Below are positions 16,164 to 25,042 of a DNA stretch of 64,000 bases, piece after piece. The first letter of the stretch is position 1, and every line of letters begins with the position of its first letter. The notes beneath the pieces are model-generated. The model made no database searches and was not told the origin of the DNA. It was given only the letters and a program-made list of their open reading frames with translations. The position numbers and the translations under genes are program-made. Source of the stretch: Leisingera sp. ANG59 (lineage in GTDB: Bacteria; Pseudomonadota; Alphaproteobacteria; Rhodobacterales; Rhodobacteraceae); NCBI RefSeq assembly GCF_013317235.1, contig NZ_WLCM01000009.1, forward strand, positions 1 through 64,000. The letters run 5' to 3'.

Positions 16164-17012
16164 TCAGCTCAGCCACCTCTTGCGGCGGCGGTAGGACCGC
16201 ACGTCGCGGAAGCTCTTGCGCCCTTCATCCGACATACCGAGATAGAACTCTTTCACGTCCGGGTTCTCCCGCAGGTCCGCTGCAGGCCCGTCCATCACCA
16301 CCCTTCCGGATTCCAGGATGTAGCCGTAATGGGCATAGCGCAGGGCCACGTTGGTGTTCTGCTCGGCCAGCAGGAAGGTCACGCCCTCCTGCTCGTTGAT
16401 CGACTTTACGATCTCGAAAATCTGTTCCACCAGCTGCGGCGCCAGCCCCATCGACGGCTCGTCCAGCAGGATCGTCTCCGGCCGGGACATCAGCGCGCGG
16501 CCCATCGCCACCATCTGCTGCTCGCCGCCCGAGGTATAGCCCGCCTGGCTCTTGCGGCGCTCCTTCAGGCGCGGGAAATAGTGATAGACCATTTCCAGGT
16601 CTTTCTGGATGTCCGCACCACCGTCGCGGCGGGTATAGGCGCCGGTCAGCAGGTTTTCCTCCACCGTCAGGTGCTCAAAGCAGTGGCGGCCTTCCATCAC
16701 CTGAATGACGCCCTTCTTCACCAGCTCCGCCGGGTCCTGCTCATGCACGTGCTCGCCGCGGTACTTGATCGATCCCTTGGTCACTTCGCCGCGTTCGGAA
16801 TGCAGCAGGTTCGAGATCGCCTTAAGCGTCGTGGTCTTGCCGGCTCCGTTGCCGCCCAAAAGCGCGGTGATGCCGCCCTTAGGCACATTCAGGCTCACAC
16901 CTTTCAGAACGAGGATCACGTGATTGTAGATCACCTCGATATTGTTGACCTCCAGCAGGGTTTCGGCCTGCACATCGGAAGTATCGGCGGCGGTGTTCGC
17001 TGCATCCAGCAT
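16164..17012 (-). CDS. livF: Liv-type ABC transporter ATP-binding protein (LivF)
   Basis: This 282-residue ABC ATPase has Walker A GGNGAGKTT, signature TSGGEQQ and Walker B ILLDEPSMGLAP, with the C-terminal AEQN and ALRYAHYGYILESGRVV region typical of LivF. It pairs with LivG to power a branched-chain amino acid type importer. It is longer than E. coli LivF because of an extended N-terminus and a basic tail (RSYRRRKRWLS). The ATG at 17012 follows GAGGAC at good spacing; a TTG lies one codon upstream. Substrate specificity comes from the binding protein upstream. Confidence 0.92.
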   Translation of the reverse strand: MLDAANTAADTSDVQAETLLEVNNIEVIYNHVILVLKGVSLNVPKGGITALLGGNGAGKTTTLKAISNLLHSERGEVTKGSIKYRGEHVHEQDPAELVKKGVIQVMEGRHCFEHLTVEENLLTGAYTRRDGGADIQKDLEMVYHYFPRLKERRKSQAGYTSGGEQQMVAMGRALMSRPETILLDEPSMGLAPQLVEQIFEIVKSINEQEGVTFLLAEQNTNVALRYAHYGYILESGRVVMDGPAADLRENPDVKEFYLGMSDEGRKSFRDVRSYRRRKRWLS

Positions 17013-17094
17013 CAAAGCGTGTCCTCATACCTGTCCCGGATCTTGCCCCGGGACCCTGTTTGCGTGGCGCGGCGGCCCCCGCCGCACCGGTTGT

Positions 17095-17122
17095 TTCCGG
17101 CCCCGCCACGGCAGGGCCGGAA
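17095..17122 (-). other. Hairpin after the binding-protein gene
   Basis: A perfect 9-bp stem (17095-17103 with 17114-17122) lies 8 nt after the binding-protein stop, without a T run. Such intercistronic hairpins often protect the upstream mRNA and help explain higher binding-protein levels than permease levels. Confidence 0.5.
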
Positions 17123-17130
17123 GGGAGCCC

Positions 17131-18414
17131 TTAGTTGCAGCGGGGCTCGATGCCGTTCTCAGCCGCGTAGGCGGCGGAGTCCTCTTCGATCAGCTTGCCG
17201 ATCACTTCGGTATCAGACGGTTTGAAGTCCGAAATCAGGGACCAGGTCTTGCTCTCCGCATCCCACTGGGTCACGCCCACAAGGCCGGGGCCGCCGTGAT
17301 TCTCGCAGGAGACGTTGAAGGTCGGGCCGAAGTTCGGCATCCCCAGCGCTTCCATCTTCGCCTCGTCGATCACCAGCGCTTCCATGCCGTCGCGCATCAT
17401 CGCCGCGGTGATGTCAGCGGTTCCGTGGATTTCCTGCGCGGTTTTGGCGGCCTCGGCTGCCAGCATCGCCGCGTACATGCCGCGGTTATAGAGCACGTTG
17501 CCGACCTGGTCGCCGGCTCCCGCGGCCTTGCCCGCATCGACGACATATTTCTGGATATCGTCAAACACCGGGAAATCTCGGCCCACGTTGTGGAAGGTCA
17601 CCGCCTTGTAGCCGTCGGCCTTGTCGCCTGCCGGCATCACGTCATGCTCGGCACCGGACCACCACACGCCGATGAAGTTTTCCATCGGGAAGCGGATGTT
17701 GGCGGCTTCCTGGATCGCCACCTGGTTCATCACGCCCCAGCCCCACATCACGACGTTGTCGGGACGGTCACGGCGGATCTGCAGCCACTGCGACTTCTGC
17801 TCCTGGCCGGGATGGTCGACCGGCAGAGCAATCAGCTCAAAGCCGTGCTTCTTGGAGAGCTCTTCCAGGGTCCGGATCGGCTCCTTGCCATAGGCGGAGT
17901 TGTGATAAATCAGCGCAATCTTCTTGCCGCTGATGTCGCCGCCATTGGATTCCAGCAGGTAGTTCACCACGCCCGAGGCGCCGTTCCAGTAGTTGGCCGG
18001 GTAGTTGAACACATGGCTGAACACTTCGCCGTTCGCGGCCGAGGTGCGGCCATAGCCCATGGTGTGCAGCGGGATGTTGTCCGCGGTCACCTTGGGGATC
18101 AGCTGATAGGTGATGCCGGTGGACAGCGGCTGATAGATCAGCGCGCCCTGGCCCTTGGTCGATTCATAGCATTCCACACCCTTCTCGGTGTTGTAGCCGG
18201 TCTCGCATTCGACCACCTTGGCCTTGACGCCGCCGATGCCGCCGTCGCGCTCGTTCAGCAGGGTGAAATAGTCGTTGTAGCCGTCCGAGAACGGGATGCC
18301 GCCCGCCGCATAAGGCCCGGTGCGGTAGCTGAGGTCCGGGAACACCAGGTCCGCCATTGCCGGCCCGGCTGCCATCGCGGCGCCGAGCGCCAGAGTGGTC
18401 AGTGTCTTTTTCAT
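17131..18414 (-). CDS. Liv-type ABC transporter substrate-binding protein
   Basis: This 427-residue periplasmic binding protein (type I fold, Leu/Ile/Val family) has an N-terminal signal peptide MKKTLTTLALGAAMAAGPAMA. It is larger than LivJ/LivK (about 345-370), as in the subgroup found with acyl-CoA ligase genes. Internal features include GQGALIYQPLSTGITYQLIP and VMWGWGVMNQVAIQEAANI. It should bring an organic ligand to LivHM. The ligand is unlikely to be a simple branched-chain amino acid given the two ligase genes in the same cluster; aromatic or acyl acids are possible. Confidence 0.9.
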   Translation of the reverse strand: MKKTLTTLALGAAMAAGPAMADLVFPDLSYRTGPYAAGGIPFSDGYNDYFTLLNERDGGIGGVKAKVVECETGYNTEKGVECYESTKGQGALIYQPLSTGITYQLIPKVTADNIPLHTMGYGRTSAANGEVFSHVFNYPANYWNGASGVVNYLLESNGGDISGKKIALIYHNSAYGKEPIRTLEELSKKHGFELIALPVDHPGQEQKSQWLQIRRDRPDNVVMWGWGVMNQVAIQEAANIRFPMENFIGVWWSGAEHDVMPAGDKADGYKAVTFHNVGRDFPVFDDIQKYVVDAGKAAGAGDQVGNVLYNRGMYAAMLAAEAAKTAQEIHGTADITAAMMRDGMEALVIDEAKMEALGMPNFGPTFNVSCENHGGPGLVGVTQWDAESKTWSLISDFKPSDTEVIGKLIEEDSAAYAAENGIEPRCN

Positions 18415-18508
18415 CGGCTTAAATCCTCCCTTTGGTCTTATCCGATGGTTGTCTTCAAACGGGGGTGGTCTTGCTTTTCTCCCCGCCAGCTCTCAGGCCG
18501 CCCCCGCC

Positions 18509-19585
18509 TTAGTGCGGGAAGGGCCACAGTCTCAGTTTCTCCTTGGCGACGCGCCACAGCTGCGCCATGCCGTGCGGTTCCGCGATCAGGAAGACGATGA
18601 TCAGCGCCCCCACGATCACCAGCTGGAAATGCGCCACAATATCCGTGGGCCAGTTCAGAAGATCGACGCCGACCACCTTGAGGATCACCGGCAGCAGAAC
18701 CAGGAAAGCCGCACCGGCAAAGGAGCCGAAGATCGAGCCCAGCCCGCCCAGGATCACCATGAACAGCACCAGGAACGACTTCTGGATGCCGAAGGCCTCG
18801 CCGACTTCGACCGCGCCCAGATAGACCGCAAAGAACAGCGCGCCGGAGATGCCGATGAAGAAGCCGGAGACCGCAAAGGCCGTCAACTTCGCCTTCAGCG
18901 GGTTCACCCCGATGATCTCGGCCGCAATATCCATGTCGCGGATCGCCATCCAGGTCCGCCCCACCGTGCCGCGGGTAAGGTTGCGGGCAATCAGCGCGCA
19001 GACGGTCAGGAAGATCAGGCAGAACAAATAGGTGGCCCAGGCCGGCGCATTGGGGCCGGTGATGATGATGCCAAACGTATCACGCTCAGGCGCGTTGATC
19101 TGGCCGGAGGCGGAATAGTTGTAGAACCACGGCACGCGGTTGAACAGCCACACCAGGAAGAACTGCGCCGCCAGCGTCGCCACCGCCAGGTAGAACCCCT
19201 TGATGCGCAGGGACGGCAGGCCGAACAAAACGCAGACACCCGCGGTGATGCCGCCCGCCAGGATCACATGGATGAACATGCTGACCTCCGGGAAGGCGGT
19301 CATCAGCTTGTAGCAGGCATAGGCGCCCACAGCCATGAACCCGCCGGTGCCAAGGCTGACCTGCCCGCAGTAGCCGACCAGGATGTTCAGCCCGATCGCC
19401 GCGATTGAATAGATCAGGAACGGCAGCAGGATCGCATTGGCCCAGTAATCATTGATCAGGAAGGGGATGAGGCCGAACGCAACCGCCAACACCACGTAAT
19501 AGCGGTAGCGGTCAAACTTGATCGGAAACGTCTGGCTGTCATCGGCATAGGAGACTTTGAAATCCCCGGCTTCACGGTAGAACAT
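18509..19585 (-). CDS. livM: Liv-type ABC transporter permease (LivM)
   Basis: This 358-residue inner-membrane permease has about nine or ten hydrophobic segments. The family stretch GLNILVGYCGQVSLGTGGFMAVGAYACY is present, together with the cytoplasmic loop ARNLTRGTVGRTWMAIRDMDIAAEIIGVN that contacts the ATPases. It forms the translocation channel with LivH. The gene sits upstream of the binding-protein gene, with the order livH, a small gene, livM, binding protein, livF, ligase on the minus strand. Confidence 0.93.
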   Translation of the reverse strand: MFYREAGDFKVSYADDSQTFPIKFDRYRYYVVLAVAFGLIPFLINDYWANAILLPFLIYSIAAIGLNILVGYCGQVSLGTGGFMAVGAYACYKLMTAFPEVSMFIHVILAGGITAGVCVLFGLPSLRIKGFYLAVATLAAQFFLVWLFNRVPWFYNYSASGQINAPERDTFGIIITGPNAPAWATYLFCLIFLTVCALIARNLTRGTVGRTWMAIRDMDIAAEIIGVNPLKAKLTAFAVSGFFIGISGALFFAVYLGAVEVGEAFGIQKSFLVLFMVILGGLGSIFGSFAGAAFLVLLPVILKVVGVDLLNWPTDIVAHFQLVIVGALIIVFLIAEPHGMAQLWRVAKEKLRLWPFPH

Positions 19586-19659
19586 GTCTCAGATGCTCCC
19601 TTTCTGTTGCGCGTTGGCGGTGCTGCCTGCGCGGATACTGTTGTTGATTGCGGTGGCGC

Positions 19660-19923
19660 TCATTCGATCTGCCCCCACCGGGCCTGTGCCGCGTCGCGCT
19701 GTTCGCGCGTCATCCGCTTCGACGGTTTGGCATAGCCGCTGCGCTCGCTGCCGCGCACCAGCCGCAGATAGGCGATGATGCCGGTGATCAGCCCGGCTGA
19801 GGCCAAGAGCGCCGCGGTCACCACCTGGGTCTCGCTGTAGCTTTCCGCCGACAGCGCCAGGTAGCCAAAGGCCCAGAACCCGGCCCAGGCAATGACGTTG
19901 ATGACGGCGATCAGCTTGGTCAT
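19660..19923 (-). CDS. Small two-segment membrane protein in the Liv operon
   Basis: This 87-residue protein has two hydrophobic segments (about residues 4-26 and 35-57) and a basic, Gln/Arg-rich cytoplasmic tail ending REQRDAAQARWGQIE. I do not recognise a named family. It lies between livH and livM on the same strand, 74 nt before livM, so it is probably co-transcribed and may be an accessory of the transporter. Codon use is like the neighbours, supporting a real gene. Confidence 0.7.
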   Translation of the reverse strand: MTKLIAVINVIAWAGFWAFGYLALSAESYSETQVVTAALLASAGLITGIIAYLRLVRGSERSGYAKPSKRMTREQRDAAQARWGQIE

Positions 19924-20025
19924 GCCCCACCCCCGGCGTTAACCACTTTGTCAGATTTCCGCGCTTGGACATATTTTGCCCACTTCTTTGTGCCACCCTG
20001 CGCTTGGGTAGAGTGAGTGGAACAA

Positions 20026-20358
20026 ATGACCGTGATTTTCGAGGAAATCCGGCGGCTGGAGGCCGCGCGGAAGAAGGGCGACATATCCGAAGCCGAATTT
20101 GCCAGGGCCAAGGGCCGGCTGCTGGAAACCGTGGAAGACGCAACCGTCCTGCCGCCCTTCGAGTTTGAGCAGCCGCGGCGGCGGGTCTCCGGCGCAGCAC
20201 CCGGACCGTGGGGAACGGTGCTGATCGGGCTGCTGATGGCCGGGCTGCTGACCTTTGTGGCCGGGCAGCTGATCGGCAACATCACCATTGCCTTCACCCT
20301 GGTTGCCACGGTCTGCGCCGCCATCGTTGTCGCCGCCTTCCGCCGGCTCGAGGGCTGA
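20026..20358 (+). CDS. SHOCT-domain small membrane protein
   Basis: The N-terminal 35 residues (IFEEIRRLEAARKKGDISEAEFARAKGRLLE) resemble the SHOCT short C-terminal-type domain. A Pro/Arg-rich linker and two hydrophobic segments follow (about 58-78 and 80-103 of 110). The function is unknown. The gene lies on the plus strand inside an otherwise minus-strand Liv cluster, convergent with livH. The start is uncertain: ATG at 20026 or GTG at 20017; neither has a strong Shine-Dalgarno. Confidence 0.68.
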   Translation: MTVIFEEIRRLEAARKKGDISEAEFARAKGRLLETVEDATVLPPFEFEQPRRRVSGAAPGPWGTVLIGLLMAGLLTFVAGQLIGNITIAFTLVATVCAAIVVAAFRRLEG

Positions 20359-20385
20359 GTGTGCCGGGAGCAGATCATATGAGCC

Positions 20386-21372
20386 TCAGACCCGTTCAAT
20401 GATCTTCTCCCCGAACAGCCCCTGCGGGCGGAACACCAGGAACAGCAGCGCCAGCACATAGGCAAACCAGTTCTCGGTTGCGCCGCCCACCAGCGGGCCG
20501 ACCGCGAATTCGAACAGTTTTTCACCCACGCCGATGATCAGCCCGCCGACAATGGCGCCGGGGATCGAGGTGAAGCCGCCCAGCATCAGCACCGGCAGCG
20601 CCTTCAGCGCGATCAGCGACAGCGAGAACTGCACGCCGGACTTGGTGCCCCAGACGATGCCCGCGACCAGCGCCACGAAACCGGCAACCGACCACACCAG
20701 AACCCAGATGAAGTTCAGCGAGATGCCGACCGACAGCGCCGCCTGGTGGTCATCCGCCACCGCGCGCATCGCCCGGCCCTGCTTGGTGTACTGGCTGAAG
20801 GCCACCAGACCCGCCACCAGCAGCGCCGCAATCACCGTCGCCACGATATCCAGATTGTCGATAAAGAAGCCGTAGCCGAAAATGTTGAAGGTGGTTTCGT
20901 CGATCCACAGGTTGATGCCCTGCGGCAGGCCCACGTCCAGCGTCTTGATCTCGGAGCCCCACATCAGGTCGGCAACGCCTTCCAGGAAGTAGGCCAGACC
21001 GATTGTCGCCATGAACAGGATGATCGGCTCCTGCCCCACCAGGTGCTTCATCACAAGGACCTGAACCAGCCAGGCCAGCAGCACCATCACGCCGACGGTC
21101 AGCGCAATCGCCACGGCGCCCGGAACATTCCAGCCGAAATGGGTGATATGGCCACCAAAGACCGCGTTGATCAGATGGGAGAACGGCACCTGCCCCTGCA
21201 TGATCCCCACCAGCGTCATCGCCGCAAACAGCGCCAGAACACCTTGGGCATAGTTGAAGATACCGGAGGCCTTGTAGATCAGGACGAACCCCAGCGCGAC
21301 CAGCGCATACAGAACGCCGGCCATCAGGCCGTTCAGCGTCACTTCCATCGCAAAGACGAGTTGTTCGGGCAT
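20386..21372 (-). CDS. livH: Liv-type ABC transporter permease (LivH)
   Basis: This 328-residue inner-membrane permease has about eight segments. Family features are GVLYALVALGFVLIYKASGIFNYAQG near the N-terminus and the loop QYTKQGRAMRAVADDHQAALSVGI, the ATPase-contacting region. It partners LivM. The ATG at 21372 (MPEQLVFAM) is preceded by GGAGAG; an upstream extension of 13 codons is not expected in the family. It lies downstream of livG. Confidence 0.93.
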   Translation of the reverse strand: MPEQLVFAMEVTLNGLMAGVLYALVALGFVLIYKASGIFNYAQGVLALFAAMTLVGIMQGQVPFSHLINAVFGGHITHFGWNVPGAVAIALTVGVMVLLAWLVQVLVMKHLVGQEPIILFMATIGLAYFLEGVADLMWGSEIKTLDVGLPQGINLWIDETTFNIFGYGFFIDNLDIVATVIAALLVAGLVAFSQYTKQGRAMRAVADDHQAALSVGISLNFIWVLVWSVAGFVALVAGIVWGTKSGVQFSLSLIALKALPVLMLGGFTSIPGAIVGGLIIGVGEKLFEFAVGPLVGGATENWFAYVLALLFLVFRPQGLFGEKIIERV

Positions 21373-21474
21373 TAGAGGCTCTCCTCGGAATTCTGCGCTG
21401 CGGCGGTGCATAGGGGGTGCACAGGGGGTGTACGGGTGTCACCCTGCCGGCGGCGGGTGTTGCTGCGGTGCAAC

Positions 21475-22293
21475 TCAGTCATGGCTGACCCCCAGATAGG
21501 CGTCGATCACATCCTGGTTATTGCGCACCTCATTCGGGGTGCCGTCACCGATTTTTTTGCCGTAATCCATCACCACGACCCGGTCGCTGAGGTCCATCAC
21601 CACACCCATGTCGTGCTCGATCAGGGCGATGGTGGTGCCGAACTCGTCGTTCACATCCAGGATGAAGCGGGACATGTCCTCCTTCTCCTCGACGTTCATG
21701 CCGGCCATCGGTTCGTCCAGCAGCAGCAGCTTCGGCTCCGCCGCCAGCGCACGCGCCAGCTCGACCCGTTTCTTCAGGCCATAGGGCAGCCTTGCCACCG
21801 GAGTTTTGCGGATGTGCTGGATCTCCAGGAAGTCGATGATCCGCTCCACAACCTCGCGGTTCTCGGTCTCTTCGGCCTCTGCCTTGCCCTTCCACAACGC
21901 CTGCGAAAACAATCCTGTTTTCATATAGTTGAGCCGCCCGGTCATGACGTTGTCCAGCACGCTCATGCCTTCGAACAGCGCGATGTTCTGGAAGGTGCGG
22001 GCGATGCCCTGGCGCGCGACCTCATAGGGACGCATCGGCGGGCGCTTCTTGCCGTGGAACAGCACCTCGCCTTCCTGCGGCACGTAGAAGCCGGAGATCA
22101 CGTTCAGCATCGAGGACTTGCCGGCGCCGTTCGGGCCGATGATCGCGCGGATCTCGCCCTCGCGGATGTCGAAGGAGATATCCTGGATCGCCACCACACC
22201 GCCGAACCGCAGGGTGATGTTCTTCATCTCCATCACCACACCGCCGATGGTGCGGCCGTCCTCGGTGACGTAGCTCTCGGAATTGTCAAGCAT
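21475..22293 (-). CDS. livG: Liv-type ABC transporter ATP-binding protein (LivG)
   Basis: This 272-residue ABC ATPase has Walker A GPNGAGKSS, Walker B LLLLDEPMAGMN and the H-loop LIEHDMGVVM. The signature region is degenerate, LPYGLKKRVELARAL, with YGLKK where LSYGEQR-like sequence is usual in LivG. The ATG at 22293 (MLDNSESYV) is chosen because GGAGG lies 8 nt upstream; the frame stays open for about 60 more codons without family resemblance. It is downstream of the acyl-CoA ligase gene and divergent from a 61-codon gene. Confidence 0.91.
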   Translation of the reverse strand: MLDNSESYVTEDGRTIGGVVMEMKNITLRFGGVVAIQDISFDIREGEIRAIIGPNGAGKSSMLNVISGFYVPQEGEVLFHGKKRPPMRPYEVARQGIARTFQNIALFEGMSVLDNVMTGRLNYMKTGLFSQALWKGKAEAEETENREVVERIIDFLEIQHIRKTPVARLPYGLKKRVELARALAAEPKLLLLDEPMAGMNVEEKEDMSRFILDVNDEFGTTIALIEHDMGVVMDLSDRVVVMDYGKKIGDGTPNEVRNNQDVIDAYLGVSHD

Positions 22294-22381
22294 AACAACG
22301 GCCTCCATATTTCTGCCGCATAGAAATTTTAAGATTTCCATGCGATACTTGTTCAAAACGAGCAGCAAGGAGATCGACGTT

Positions 22382-22567
22382 ATGTTCGGCGAACTTGAGC
22401 ATTCCTGCCTTTTGAAGATGGCACTTGAATGCAAGCAGATGGGCCTCAGCCAATCCGAAAGCCTGGCCTCCATCATTGAGCAGACTCACGGGTTCAGCTC
22501 CCCCTTCAAGATTCAGCAGGTGGTCAACACGGCCTACAATCCCGGCCTCAACCCCGACCTGATCTGA
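22382..22567 (+). CDS. Small unrecognised protein, 61 residues
   Basis: AAGGAG lies 9 nt before the ATG at 22382, and the product (MFGELEHSCLLKMALE to NPGLNPDLI) is a compact, partly amphipathic soluble sequence with no known family. It lies on the plus strand between livG (divergent) and the acyl-CoA ligase gene (convergent). The frame extends upstream to 22283, but without a better start. Its persistence inside the ligase-livG gap suggests a real gene; the function is unknown. Confidence 0.55.
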   Translation: MFGELEHSCLLKMALECKQMGLSQSESLASIIEQTHGFSSPFKIQQVVNTAYNPGLNPDLI

Positions 22568-22620
22568 CAAGGCTCCGGCCTGCCTGGCACGGGGCGGGAC
22601 GTTATCCGGTGAAACGTGCA

Positions 22621-24594
22621 TCATTCCGCGGCCACCTTGTGAACCGCTGCCGGTTTCACTTCGGCATCGACGATGGTCAGCGTCGCCTTGATTGACCCCT
22701 TGCGGCCGTCCTCATAGGTCACTTCGGTGACGGTCGAGACCTTTTCCGAGCCGTCGTAGAGCGCAGTGATGATATCGTCGAATTTCTCCTCGACGATGCG
22801 GCGGCGCACCTTGCGGGTACGGGTCATTTCGCCGTCATCGGCATCCAGCTCCTTATGCAGCACCACAAAGCGATGCACCTGGCAGCCCGACAGCATCGGG
22901 TCCTCGGCCACGGACTTGTTCACCGCAGACACATGCGACCGGATGGTTTCCAGAACCTTCGGATGGCCGGCCAGCTCCTGATAGGAGGCATAGGCGATAT
23001 TGTTGCGTTCCGCCCAATTGCCCACCGCCGTCAGGTCGATGTTGATGAAGGCGACGCAGCGGTCGCGGCCATTGCCGAACAGCACTGCCTCCAGGATGTC
23101 CGGGTAGAATTTCAGCTTGTTTTCAACATACTTGGGCGCAAACATGCTGCCATCGGCCATCTTGCCCACGTCCTTGGCGCGGTCGATGATCCGCAGATGG
23201 CCGGAGCCTTCTTCGAAGAAACCCGCATCGCCGGTGGCAACCCAGCCCTCTGCGTCTTTGGTTGAGGCGGTGGACTCCGGATTGTTGAAGTATTCAACAA
23301 AGGTGCCGGGCGAGCGGTAGTGGATCTCGCCGTTGTCGTCGATCTTGATCTCGACCTCCGGCGCCGGCACGCCAACGGTATCGGCACGCACTTCCCCATC
23401 CGGCTGCACGGTGATGAACACGGTGGCCTCGGTCTGGCCGTACAGCTGCTTCAGGTTGATGCCCAAGCTGCGGTAGAAATCGAAGATCTCCGGCCCGATC
23501 GCCTCCCCCGCGGTATAACCGACACGGATGCGGCCATAGCCCAGCGTGTCCTTGAGCGGGCCGTAGACCAGCACATTGCCCAGCGTGTATTTCAGCCTAT
23601 CCATCAGGCCCACCGGCTTGCCGTCCAGAATGTTGCCGCCGACCTTCTTGGCATGGGCCAGGAAGTGGTGGAACATCTTGCGCTTCAGAGCGCCTGCGTC
23701 CTCCATCCGGATCATCACGTTGGTCAGCTGGCCTTCGAACACCCGCGGCGGGGCGAAGAAATAGGTCGGCCCGATCTCGCGCAGGTCGGTCATCATGGTG
23801 TCCTGGCTTTCAGGGCAGTTCACACAGAAACCGCACCAGTAGGCCTGGCCGATCGAGAAGATGAAGTCGCCCACCCAGGCCATCGGCAGGTAGGACAGGA
23901 TGTTCTCGCCCTGGGTCAGATGGTCGAACTCGGCAGAGTTCTTGGCGCTTTGTATCACGTTGCGGTTCGACAGCACCACACCCTTGGGCTTGCCGGTGGT
24001 GCCGGAGGTGTAAAGCATCACGCAGGTGCTGTCGTAGTCCAGCTTAGCCTGGCGCTTGTTCAACTCGCCAATCAGCTCATCATGAGCCGCCCGGCCCTGA
24101 TCCTGGATGTGGCTGAACTGGTGCAGCTGGGTGTGGTCGTATTTCCGCATGCCGCGCGGATCGAGGTAGATCATATGCTCGAACTGATGCAGCTGATCCT
24201 GGATCTCGATCACCTTGTCGGCCTGCTCCTGATCTCCAACGATCACGAAGCGCGCGCCGCAGTGACCCAGCACATAGGCCATCTCCTCGGCGACCGCGTC
24301 CTGATAGAGCGGCACCGGCACAGCGCCCACCGCCTGAGCGGCAACCATCGACCAGTAGAGATAGGGACGGTTGCGTCCGATGATGGCGACAAAGTCGCCT
24401 TCCTTCACGCCAAGGTTGATGAGACCCAGCGCCAGCGCCTCGATTTCCTTTGCCGTCTCGGACCAGGTCCAGCATTGCCAGATGCCGAATTCCTTTTCCC
24501 GGTAGGCCGGCGCGTTTGCGAATTGCGCCGCATTGCGTTGAAGCAGCGCCGGCAGGGATTGCATACCCTGGGCGCCCGTCTGCATCTGAGCCAA
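22621..24594 (-). CDS. AMP-dependent long-chain acyl-CoA synthetase-like ligase
   Basis: This 657-residue ANL-superfamily enzyme of the FAA1/FadD15 type has the phosphate loop YTSGTTGKPKGVVLSNRN, the acceptor motif YGQTEA and the hinge VATGDAGFFEEG...IIDRAKDVGKMADG. It should form an acyl-CoA from a carboxylate, ATP and CoA. As the first gene of the Liv ABC cluster it suggests that import is followed by CoA activation. A TTG at 24594 lies 6 nt after AGGAG; the ATG three codons later is too far from it, so TTG is preferred. Confidence 0.9.
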   Translation of the reverse strand: MAQMQTGAQGMQSLPALLQRNAAQFANAPAYREKEFGIWQCWTWSETAKEIEALALGLINLGVKEGDFVAIIGRNRPYLYWSMVAAQAVGAVPVPLYQDAVAEEMAYVLGHCGARFVIVGDQEQADKVIEIQDQLHQFEHMIYLDPRGMRKYDHTQLHQFSHIQDQGRAAHDELIGELNKRQAKLDYDSTCVMLYTSGTTGKPKGVVLSNRNVIQSAKNSAEFDHLTQGENILSYLPMAWVGDFIFSIGQAYWCGFCVNCPESQDTMMTDLREIGPTYFFAPPRVFEGQLTNVMIRMEDAGALKRKMFHHFLAHAKKVGGNILDGKPVGLMDRLKYTLGNVLVYGPLKDTLGYGRIRVGYTAGEAIGPEIFDFYRSLGINLKQLYGQTEATVFITVQPDGEVRADTVGVPAPEVEIKIDDNGEIHYRSPGTFVEYFNNPESTASTKDAEGWVATGDAGFFEEGSGHLRIIDRAKDVGKMADGSMFAPKYVENKLKFYPDILEAVLFGNGRDRCVAFINIDLTAVGNWAERNNIAYASYQELAGHPKVLETIRSHVSAVNKSVAEDPMLSGCQVHRFVVLHKELDADDGEMTRTRKVRRRIVEEKFDDIITALYDGSEKVSTVTEVTYEDGRKGSIKATLTIVDAEVKPAAVHKVAAE

Positions 24595-25042
24595 CTTTCT
24601 CTCCTCCCTTTCCGGCGTTGCTGCCGGACTGGCCGCTGCCCGCGGCTCTGGCCCCGATTAGGGACAGCGGCAGAGTAGCCCGTCAACTTTTTCCTGATGT
24701 TTTCCCAAATCTTACGAATTGTAACAGCTCAATTCCCCTTGTTTTAAAGACTGTTACGCTGACCGGCTACACTCCGCGCAAGGCAAACCTCACGCTGCGG
24801 ATTAACCAACCGCACGCATTCGCGCGGGAATCGAACGAAGGGATGGTGTTTCGAATCAATTATCAGCGGTCAATTTCTGAAACGCCCGGTGCGGTAACTT
24901 CTTGATGCCCTCGGGCTCGCATTCAGCCACCGGCAACCAGAGGGCGACCATCCCCTTGACGCAACGGCAACAAGGTCCCCCGCGGCCGAATGGCAGTTTG
25001 CCCCCTACCCGCGCCGGTGCTAGCCATGAGCCGGGGAGAACC
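24595..25042. other. 448-nt divergent intergenic region
   Basis: No gene is supported here. It separates the minus-strand ligase gene from the plus-strand kinase gene and is locally AT-rich around 24700-24760. There an inverted repeat GTAACAG/CTGTTAC (24721-24727 with 24751-24757) brackets a 23-nt spacer, with a TACAAT-like -10 on the minus strand overlapping the left arm. That is a reasonable position for an operator of the ligase/Liv operon, but no regulator is identified. Confidence 0.4.

Noticed and set aside
17095-17122. Terminator between the binding-protein gene and livF
   Set aside because: The hairpin is perfect but has no T run, and the genes are clearly one operon. It is kept as an mRNA-stabilising hairpin.
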